Shown in pieces: positions 46,419-53,405 of a stretch of 64,000 bases of DNA. A program made the translations under genes and the position numbers. The stretch is from Arcanobacterium bovis (GTDB taxonomy: Bacteria > Actinomycetota > Actinomycetes > Actinomycetales > Actinomycetaceae), in contig NZ_SJDT01000003.1 in the NCBI RefSeq assembly GCF_004331995.1, positions 124,001-188,000 on the forward strand. Direction: 5' to 3'. Numbering within the stretch: the first letter of the stretch is position 1; the number at the start of each line of letters is the position of its first letter. Below the pieces are notes generated by a model. The model was not told the DNA's origin and ran no database searches. It was given only the letters and a program-made list of their open reading frames with translations.

Positions 46419-47180
46419 TTATACGAGATCTACCACGTCAGCAATAGAGTTATGCACATAGTGCGGGCGGAATGGATACTTCTCAATATCCTCGCGTCGC
46501 GTGGAACCAGTGAGCACTAAGTGAGTGTCAAGACCAGTCTCTACACCGGCAAGCACATCTGTATCCATACGATCTCCCACAATGGAAGTTTCTTCCGAAT
46601 GTGCGCCAATCTTATTCAGACCATTGCGCAACATCACCGGATTCGGCTTGCCAACAAAGAATGGCGAACGGCCCGTAGCCTTTTCAATAAGCGCTGCCAC
46701 TGCACCAGTTGCGGGGATATCTCCATGCTCAGATGGACCCGAGTTATCTGGGTTCGTAGCAATAAAACGTGCGCCTTTTTGAATCAAACGAATTGCCTGC
46801 GTGATGGCATCAAAGGAATAGGTGCGTGTCTCACCCAATACGACGAACTCTGGATCCGCCGTCGTCATAATAAATCCTTCTTCATATAAGGCTGTGGTGA
46901 GACCGGCTTCGCCCACCACATAAGCACGGCGAGTTTCCGTCTGCTGCGCAAGGAAACGGGCCGTAGCCAAAGCAGAAGTCCAAATACGGTTCTCTGGAAC
47001 TTCTAATCCAGATGCCTCAAGACGTGCCGCAAGATCACGACCCGTGAAGATTGAGTTGTTTGTGAGGATTAAGTAAGGGATTTCTTTTTCTTGGAGGCGC
47101 GCGAGAAAATCAGCAGCGCCAGGGATTGCCTTGCCCTCGTGAACGAGGACTCCATCCATATCTATCAACCATGATTTCAT
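46419..47180 (-). CDS. HAD-IIA hydrolase, NagD-like phosphatase
   Basis: The 253-residue phosphatase has motif [20 protein letters not shown], motif II LTNNS and motif [27 protein letters not shown], with the C2 cap of the NagD/AraL group between. It probably acts on small phosphometabolites in the cytoplasm; substrate unknown. TACAAA lies 6 nt before ATG 47180, a weaker leaderless match. It is divergent from the cytolysin across 289 bp of AT-rich DNA. Confidence 0.92.
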   Translation of the reverse strand: MKSWLIDMDGVLVHEGKAIPGAADFLARLQEKEIPYLILTNNSIFTGRDLAARLEASGLEVPENRIWTSALATARFLAQQTETRRAYVVGEAGLTTALYEEGFIMTTADPEFVVLGETRTYSFDAITQAIRLIQKGARFIATNPDNSGPSEHGDIPATGAVAALIEKATGRSPFFVGKPNPVMLRNGLNKIGAHSEETSIVGDRMDTDVLAGVETGLDTHLVLTGSTRREDIEKYPFRPHYVHNSIADVVDLV

Positions 47181-47469
47181 ACTTAATTTGTATCACAACA
47201 AGGTTGCTCAAAGGTTACTTTTTCGCTACAAACGTGCAACATCGGGCGGTTTGCGCGCTATTACGATTCTATTCCATTAAATAGTACTCGCAGTATAAAA
47301 TAATACAAGCTACTATTCACATAAGAAACTACACATTCCCCCAGCCCATGTAGTTAAATATTAAACCGAATTTGTGTTATGTTGTGCGATGATACAAAAT
47401 TAAAACATGACCACAAAGTGACGTGGATCATATTAATAACAATTTGTCACTACTAAGGCAGGCAAGACC

Positions 47470-49041
47470 ATGAAAAGGAAATTTTTTGCAACAGTAGTAA
47501 GCGGTGCATTTGTAGCAACTGCAATATTGCCTACAACGGCTCTCGCAAGTTCCTTCGGAGACTCTGCCCTCATCACGCCCCCAACCTCGGAATTCATCAC
47601 AACTATGGCACCTAATATGCAGATTGCAAACGGAGTAGATCAGTATATTCGCGGCCTCCAATATGATCCCCGAGGCGTCTTAGCAGTTCCAGGCGAATCC
47701 GTCAAAACTGTTCCGGTAACTCGCGACCAGTTCAAAGATGGCACCTATACTGTATTCAAGCACGAACGCAAGAGCTTTAATAATCTGCGATCAGATATTG
47801 CAGCATTAGAAGCTAACAATGCCACGATTTTCCCAGGCGCATTGGTATTGGCGAACCAAAGCTTGGCAAAAGGAACGCCAATACCAGTAGGAATTGATCG
47901 TGCTCCTCAGACTATCAGCGTAGATTTGCCCGGGTCAACACGTGGTAGCAACCGGATCACTATCCAAAATCCTTCCAAGAGCACCGTTGAACAAGGAATT
48001 AATGATCTTCTACAGCGTTGGACGGATCGCCACGATAGTTATCCAGAGCATGCAGCAAAGATGTCTTACGACGAGTCGATGGTCACTTCTAAAGAACAAC
48101 TCAAGGCGAAGTTTGGACTTGGATTTGAAAAAATCGCGGCTAAGCTCAATGTAAATTTCGAAGCTATTCACAAGCATGAACGGCAAGTTGCAATTGCATC
48201 CTTCAGGCAGATCTATTACACCGTAGCTATGGATACGCCAACAAATCCTCATAAGGTATTCGCGCCGAACGTTACCCGTGATGATCTTGTAGCACGTGGA
48301 GTGAACAATAAGAATCCGCTAGGCTATGTATCCAGCGTTAGCTATGGTCGACAAATATTCGTAAAGCTCGAAACCACATCCACCTCCAACGATGTCAAAG
48401 CGGCATTCAATGGCGTATTTAAGGCAAGTTTCGGTAATGTCAAAACGGATGTGGACACAAAGTATGCGAATATCTTGAAGAACACGCGCGCTACCGTTTA
48501 CGTCATGGGCGGAAGTGCCAAACGAGGTGTGGAAGTTGCTACTGGCAATATCGCAGATCTTAAGAGGATCATTAAGGAAGAAAGCACCTTCTCAACCAAC
48601 GTACCAGCAGTACCCGTCTCATATGCCGTGAACTTCCTAAAGGATAATCAACAAGCAACTGTTCAAAACAGTGGAGACTACATTGAAACCACTGCAACCA
48701 CCTACACCGCTGGCGCAATCACGCTTCGTCATGCAGGCGGGTATGTTGCAAAGTTCGATCTGACCTGGGACGAGATCAGCTTCGATGCCAAAGGAAACGA
48801 AATCCGCACACCAATGAAGTGGAGCGGGAACTGGAAAGCCCGAACTGCCGGATTCCGCGAAACGATCCACTTGCCGGCCAACGCTCGAAATATCCGAGTA
48901 GTTGCAGGTGAAGGAACTGGACTCGCATGGGATCCGTGGTGGACGATCATCAACCAAAAGGGTCTGCCACTAGTTCCACATCGCGAAATCGTCCTCAAGG
49001 GCACGACTCTCAACCCTTGGGTCGAAAACAACACCAAATAA
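47470..49041 (+). CDS. Cholesterol-dependent cytolysin, pyolysin/arcanolysin type
   Basis: The 523-residue secreted pore-forming toxin binds membrane cholesterol, oligomerises and perforates host cells. Residues 1-27 are a signal peptide (ending TTALAS). The undecapeptide loop at 481-491 reads EGTGLAWDPWW: the usual cysteine is glycine and a proline is inserted, as in pyolysin (EATGLAWDPWW). The cholesterol-recognition Thr-Leu pair is T513-L514 in KGTTLNPW. ATG 47470 follows AAGGCAGG. The upstream 289 bp and the gene look more AT-rich than the neighbours. Arcanolysin or a close relative is my best identification. Confidence 0.94.
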   Translation: MKRKFFATVVSGAFVATAILPTTALASSFGDSALITPPTSEFITTMAPNMQIANGVDQYIRGLQYDPRGVLAVPGESVKTVPVTRDQFKDGTYTVFKHERKSFNNLRSDIAALEANNATIFPGALVLANQSLAKGTPIPVGIDRAPQTISVDLPGSTRGSNRITIQNPSKSTVEQGINDLLQRWTDRHDSYPEHAAKMSYDESMVTSKEQLKAKFGLGFEKIAAKLNVNFEAIHKHERQVAIASFRQIYYTVAMDTPTNPHKVFAPNVTRDDLVARGVNNKNPLGYVSSVSYGRQIFVKLETTSTSNDVKAAFNGVFKASFGNVKTDVDTKYANILKNTRATVYVMGGSAKRGVEVATGNIADLKRIIKEESTFSTNVPAVPVSYAVNFLKDNQQATVQNSGDYIETTATTYTAGAITLRHAGGYVAKFDLTWDEISFDAKGNEIRTPMKWSGNWKARTAGFRETIHLPANARNIRVVAGEGTGLAWDPWWTIINQKGLPLVPHREIVLKGTTLNPWVENNTK

Positions 49042-49128
49042 ATAGGTAGAACTATTCAGCAATGCTGAGACAAACTCAGTTGGAGATAGTTTTGTAGAAC
49101 GCATTGCCAAATACAATGTAAACTACCG

Positions 49129-49178
49129 TGAAGCTCTGCGAGACCAAGCTAGGATGTTTTCGCAGAGCTTCATTTTGC
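49129..49178 (+). terminator. Terminator after the cytolysin gene
   Basis: TGAAGCTCTGCGA (49129-49141) pairs with TCGCAGAGCTTCA (49160-49172), 13 bp, followed by TTTTGCTT. It makes the toxin gene monocistronic. Confidence 0.88.
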
Positions 49179-49288
49179 TTAAGTTCATGGTGTGTCCATT
49201 TGGGCGTCGTCATACTACACACCGACTTCATTACGCTACATGCCGACGTCGTCACTACGCATTTGCCCCTCACGCAAGGTGAGGCACA

Positions 49289-50098
49289 ATGATAAATGCC
49301 ATGAGCAGAAAAGAAAGCGGTGAACTACTCACCGTAGGCGAAGTTGCAAAACTTCTGAAAGTATCTGTGCGCACCTTGCATCACTGGGAGGAGCGTTCAC
49401 TTGTTGTGCCCGCCGAGCGGAGCTGGACTAATTATCGCTTGTACAGTGACGACGACGTGCGGCGTGCACAGCACGTATTGGTATACCGCGCCGCAGGCAT
49501 GCCTTTGGATGCGATTGCCGAAGTATTGGACGACGTCGATCCCTTGCGTCATCTACGGCGCCAGCGTGATCTCCTCATAGAGAAACAAACCGAACTGCAC
49601 AATATGATTGCAGCTCTTGACTTAATTATGGAGGATGCCATGGACAAGAATGAACTCTCAACACACGAGATTGCGCAGATTCTTGGGGACACCCAGTTTG
49701 CACAATATCAGGAGGAAGCTGAGCATAATTGGGGCGAAACCGAAGATTGGCGAATCAGCCAAGAACGCGCACAGCAGAAAACTGCCGGCGAATGGGCTGA
49801 TTACAAAGCTAAAACAGAGTCACTACATGCGCGACTTGCTCAAGCCATGCAAAAGGGAGTTGAAGCCGATTGCGAACTCGCTCAAACACTTGCTGAGGAA
49901 CACCGCGAGTTACTCTCGGAGTGGTTCCCAGTTAGCCACGCTAAGCACGTGATTATTGCGCGAGGCTATGTAGGCGATCCAAGATTTGCTAACTACTACA
50001 ACGAAATCGCTCCAGGCTTGGCAGGGTGGTTGAAAGCGGCAATCGATTCTAATGCGCACGCACATGGGGTCGATCCTGACTCAGCTCAATGGCAATAA
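49289..50098 (+). CDS. MerR-family regulator with TipAS-like domain
   Basis: The 269-residue protein has an N-terminal MerR winged helix (LLTVGEVAKLLKVSVRTLHHWEERSLVVPAERSWTNYRLYSDDDVRR, about residues 12-58) and a dimerisation coiled coil. Its C-terminal TipAS-type helical ligand domain ends in ARGYVGDPRFANYYNEIAPGLAGWLKAAID. TipA regulators bind thiopeptide-like or other xenobiotic ligands. ATG 49301 is an alternative start. It is next to the toxin gene but separated by a terminator, so regulation of the toxin is speculative. Confidence 0.9.
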   Translation: MINAMSRKESGELLTVGEVAKLLKVSVRTLHHWEERSLVVPAERSWTNYRLYSDDDVRRAQHVLVYRAAGMPLDAIAEVLDDVDPLRHLRRQRDLLIEKQTELHNMIAALDLIMEDAMDKNELSTHEIAQILGDTQFAQYQEEAEHNWGETEDWRISQERAQQKTAGEWADYKAKTESLHARLAQAMQKGVEADCELAQTLAEEHRELLSEWFPVSHAKHVIIARGYVGDPRFANYYNEIAPGLAGWLKAAIDSNAHAHGVDPDSAQWQ

Positions 50099-50215
50099 TG
50101 CCGCTATCTTGGTCCTTTCCCTACTAAATACGACATATTACACATAGCTAATATTTCACGTTTCCCTCCTGCTTGGGCCAGGATTTTTCATACCACAGGA
50201 GTACAAAATCCAGCG

Positions 50216-50252
50216 AACCAAGAGCCATTCTGAATTAGAATGGCTCTTGGTT
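50216..50252 (+). terminator. Hairpin between TipA-like regulator and DedA
   Basis: A perfect 16-bp stem (50216-50231 with 50237-50252) has a 5-nt GAATT loop. There is no T-run, so it may be a factor-assisted terminator. It lies 117 bp past the regulator. Confidence 0.7.
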
Positions 50253-50336
50253 ATAAATGCCTATTTAGTTTGCAAAGATCCATAACAGCCTAAAAGCCGT
50301 TGCGCTTTTGGGGCACATCAATAGCAAGAGGAACTC

Positions 50337-51029
50337 ATGGGAATCATTGATTGGATACACCAACTTTCGGATCCAGCTGCCCTCATTGCGCATTTCGGTG
50401 CTTACGCGTTGCTCGGAATCGCCATCATTATATTTATTGAGTCGGGTGTTCTGTTTCCGTTCCTACCTGGCGATTCTCTCCTCATCACTATGGCCGTGCT
50501 CCACCATGCCCTCGGCTACCCCCTGTGGGTGATGGTATTGGTGGCTTGCCTTGCCGCTATTGCAGGAGATCAGGTTGGCTTTTGGCTCGGGCGTCGTTAT
50601 GGTAGAAAACTCTTTTCGCCTGATGCCAAAATCCTGAAAACCGAACGGCTTGACCAGGCAGAGGAATTCTTTGCCAAATACGGACCACTAGCGTTAGTTC
50701 TTGGCCGTTACTTAGCATTCGTTCGCACCTATGTGCCGCTTGGAGCAGGGATTTCCTCCATGCGTTATCGCCATTTTGTGTTCTGGAATGTCATGGGCGC
50801 AATCACCTGGGTGTTCTCGATGGTGATTATTGGCGTGCTCATTGGGCAGATTCCAGGAGTCACTCAATCTATCGAACGCATCATGCTGGTGTTCGTAGTA
50901 GTAACAGGGATTCCAGTGATCGTTGGAATTCTTAAGGGTGGCAAGAAATCGAATTCGGCTGAGAAATTGGCAACACAACCTGTGGTAGCTCAATCGCCAA
51001 GTGTCAATGAATCACAACTCGTTCGCTAA
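50337..51029 (+). CDS. DedA-family membrane protein
   Basis: The 230-residue membrane protein belongs to the DedA/SNARE-associated group, implicated in undecaprenyl-phosphate or phospholipid scrambling. It shows FIESGVLFPFLPGDSLLITMA, GDQVGFWLGRRYGRKLF and the G-RY-x-F-R-T-Y-V-P-G motif as VLGRYLAFVRTYVPLGAGISSMRYRHF. An AGAGGAA ribosome site precedes ATG 50337. The C-terminal 35 residues are a hydrophilic tail. Confidence 0.92.
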   Translation: MGIIDWIHQLSDPAALIAHFGAYALLGIAIIIFIESGVLFPFLPGDSLLITMAVLHHALGYPLWVMVLVACLAAIAGDQVGFWLGRRYGRKLFSPDAKILKTERLDQAEEFFAKYGPLALVLGRYLAFVRTYVPLGAGISSMRYRHFVFWNVMGAITWVFSMVIIGVLIGQIPGVTQSIERIMLVFVVVTGIPVIVGILKGGKKSNSAEKLATQPVVAQSPSVNESQLVR

Positions 51030-51049
51030 TCTTTAGTTGGTACATACTT

Positions 51050-51087
51050 AGATCGGCTCAATACGCGAAAACGTATTGAGCCGATCT
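51050..51087. terminator. Shared hairpin between convergent genes
   Basis: A perfect 16-bp stem (51050-51065 with 51072-51087) with a CGAAAA loop lies in the 79-bp gap between dedA and the convergent TIM-barrel gene. There are no T-runs on either side. Confidence 0.72.
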
Positions 51088-51108
51088 TGTACGTGGCGTT
51101 GCTATAAT

Positions 51109-52005
51109 TCAGCGATTAATTGAACGCGCCATTCGCGAAACCGTGTGTCGCTGCCCGCGAATCGCTTTGCTGAGCGCGAAGATATTTTCAACCGGAGCTA
51201 AGCCACCATAGCCGGAATCGCCAATATGCTGAATATCCACTCCGCACACCTTGTTTCGGATCGCAATATCAACGATTACTTCTGGCTGAGAACTTTCTTG
51301 ACTCGTACCTATCGCTGACATCACCAGCGCCCCAGCGCGGTGAGCCGCCAGCACCGCATCACGCAGCTCGACATCAGTGAAGCCAGGTACTGTACCCACC
51401 GCAGGCACGAGAATCACGTCAGCTCCGACGTCCACCAACGCTTGTACTGTTTGCGCATTAACGACGGGCTCATCAACAGCGGCTCCGTGCATCTTTCCAG
51501 CAATAATGAGTCCACTAAAATGTTCTTTTGCTATCTTCGTAGCATCGATGATAGCGCTATTAGTTACACCCGTGCCCGGATTGCCCGTAAAACATACGAA
51601 ATCTGCACCGAGCTCTTCCAAGCGCTGCAAGGTCTGCACATTTGCGGTGCGCCCCTGCGAAATATGTGTGCGTTCTTCGAGCATCGAGGCTTCGAAATCA
51701 ACAGGCTCGAGATTCACTCCGATTGGACAGCCCACTAGTTTATGCAGCTCATCCACAAAGTTCATCTGATCCTTGATCCCGTGAATTTGTGGGGAAAACA
51801 CGTCCACCAGATTGAGCAAAATCAGATCTGCGCCAAAAGCGTGCGCGATCTCAGCATTGGTCAAATCAGGCAGGCTCGGTTGATGCACCACAATATTTTC
51901 AGAAAGCACCACACGGCCTTCAGAAGCCTTAATGCTTTGCATAAGTTGAGCTGCATCCATCGCCAGTATTTCAGAAGAATTTGCGCTAATAAGCCGAGTT
52001 ACCAT
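51109..52005 (-). CDS. TIM-barrel protein, DUF7916-like
   Basis: The 298-residue protein looks like a PEP-mutase/HisA-type TIM barrel: GRVVLSENIVVHQPSLPDLTNAEIAHAFGADLILLNLVDVF at the N-terminus, a GADFVCFTGNPGTGVTN phosphate-type loop, LIIAGKMHGA and GADVILVPAVGTVPGFT. I recognise the group now called DUF7916, of unknown reaction; the phosphate-site signature suggests a phosphorylated or small organic-acid substrate. AAAGG precedes ATG 52005. No operon partner indicates the pathway. Confidence 0.72.
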   Translation of the reverse strand: MVTRLISANSSEILAMDAAQLMQSIKASEGRVVLSENIVVHQPSLPDLTNAEIAHAFGADLILLNLVDVFSPQIHGIKDQMNFVDELHKLVGCPIGVNLEPVDFEASMLEERTHISQGRTANVQTLQRLEELGADFVCFTGNPGTGVTNSAIIDATKIAKEHFSGLIIAGKMHGAAVDEPVVNAQTVQALVDVGADVILVPAVGTVPGFTDVELRDAVLAAHRAGALVMSAIGTSQESSQPEVIVDIAIRNKVCGVDIQHIGDSGYGGLAPVENIFALSKAIRGQRHTVSRMARSINR

Positions 52006-52056
52006 GAGAAGAACCTTTCTCTTGCGGTGAGGAATCCACCGTGAACAGTTTATAGT

Positions 52057-53283
52057 TTACGGAACTAACCACGCCGATGCTGCAACCACCGCAGCTTCTA
52101 GCCCCCGATCCAAAGTCGGCTGAAGGTCGGGAGCAAATGCTGGGTTGTGATTACCCGGCGCTGAATCTGGATCAGCAAATCCTCCCAAGCCCCAGAAAGT
52201 GTAAGGAACTCCCAAGGCTGACGGAATAATGGAGAAATCTTCCGATGCCGGAACTTGATCCATATCGTGGGTTTCGCCCGGAAAATACTCGTCAAAAGCC
52301 GCGCGCACCCGATGAGTGACTTCGGCGTCATTGCTGGTCAAAGGATACTCATCGTAATACGTAAATCGAGCAGGTTCAGGGCAACGCGCAGCTTCGCATT
52401 CGGCATTCACAACCCGTTCAATTGCTTCTTTGAGATGATTGGCCACGTCTTGATTGAAAGCCCGCGTATTGATCAGCAACTCGGCAGTTTGCGGAATAAT
52501 ATTGGACTTCGCTCCGGCATGCACTGCCCCGACCGTGAGTACCGCGCTATTCGATGCCGCAATTTCGCGCGAAACAATCTGTTGTAGCCGCGTAATAATA
52601 TTCGCAGCAAGTAGCACAGGATCCACGCTCAGCTCCGGCATTGAACCGTGAGAGCCACGCCCCGTTAGCTCTATTTTTAGCGAAAATGCAGCTGAAAGTA
52701 CCGCACCAACTCGCGTCCCCACGTGTCCGCCAGGCAAATTCGCCAAAACGTGTTGTCCGAGGTAAACATCGGCACGCGGAAGCTCTTGTGCGACGCCGTT
52801 TTCGAGCATGTCTCGAGCACCAGCAGCTATCTCTTCTGCCGGTTGGAAAATACCGATAAACGTACCTTGCCAGTCATTTTTGTGGGAATTTAAAGCTTGT
52901 AGCGCACCAAGCAAGCTCATGATGTGGAAATCATGCCCGCAAGCATGGGAAGTGCTCACAAGTGCGCCAGTACTTTCATCTTCCTGCACCGCATGAGAGG
53001 CATAGTCCTTACCCGATGTCTCCTTGATAGGCAAACCATCGATGTCCGCACGAAAAGCGACCACTGCGCCGTCGCCATTATTGATAGTGGCAACGATACC
53101 TGTGCGACCAATCCTGCGGTACGGTATCTGATAAGATTCCAGCTCTTCCACGATTTTCTGGCTAGTGAGTGTCTCTTGCATAGAAAGCTCGGGGTGTTGA
53201 TGGAAATACTTATACAGCTCTTCGCGCTGCGAACGAGTCGCATCGAGATCTGCCAAAATCCGACGAACGGCATCTATACCCAT
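52057..53283 (-). CDS. M20-family amidohydrolase (IAA-amino-acid / hippurate hydrolase type)
   Basis: The 408-residue metal-dependent amidohydrolase of the M20D group has HQHPELSMQE, AFRADIDGLPI, the metal-site TSHACGHDFHIMSLLGAL, FQPAEEIAAGARDMLENG and the dimerisation domain RGSHGSMPELSVDPVLLA. The ligand cysteine and histidines are present. Substrates of the group are N-acyl amino acids; this one is not predictable. GGGGAG precedes ATG 53283. It lies 52 bp from the TIM-barrel gene on the same strand, so co-transcription is possible. Confidence 0.93.
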   Translation of the reverse strand: MGIDAVRRILADLDATRSQREELYKYFHQHPELSMQETLTSQKIVEELESYQIPYRRIGRTGIVATINNGDGAVVAFRADIDGLPIKETSGKDYASHAVQEDESTGALVSTSHACGHDFHIMSLLGALQALNSHKNDWQGTFIGIFQPAEEIAAGARDMLENGVAQELPRADVYLGQHVLANLPGGHVGTRVGAVLSAAFSLKIELTGRGSHGSMPELSVDPVLLAANIITRLQQIVSREIAASNSAVLTVGAVHAGAKSNIIPQTAELLINTRAFNQDVANHLKEAIERVVNAECEAARCPEPARFTYYDEYPLTSNDAEVTHRVRAAFDEYFPGETHDMDQVPASEDFSIIPSALGVPYTFWGLGGFADPDSAPGNHNPAFAPDLQPTLDRGLEAAVVAASAWLVP

Positions 53284-53405
53284 TTGTCACTCCCCTACTC
53301 ACTACTCGCGTCTCTATCCGTATTCTCGCACAGCACCGTATCGATCCACATGGAATGGGCGAAACTAGCTATGCAACACCAGTTCCCGCAATTCCCTTCG
53401 GTCAC

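Noticed and set aside
47181-47469. Mobile-element ends near the cytolysin
   Set aside because: No inverted terminal repeats, transposase fragments or target duplications are visible in the AT-rich gap.
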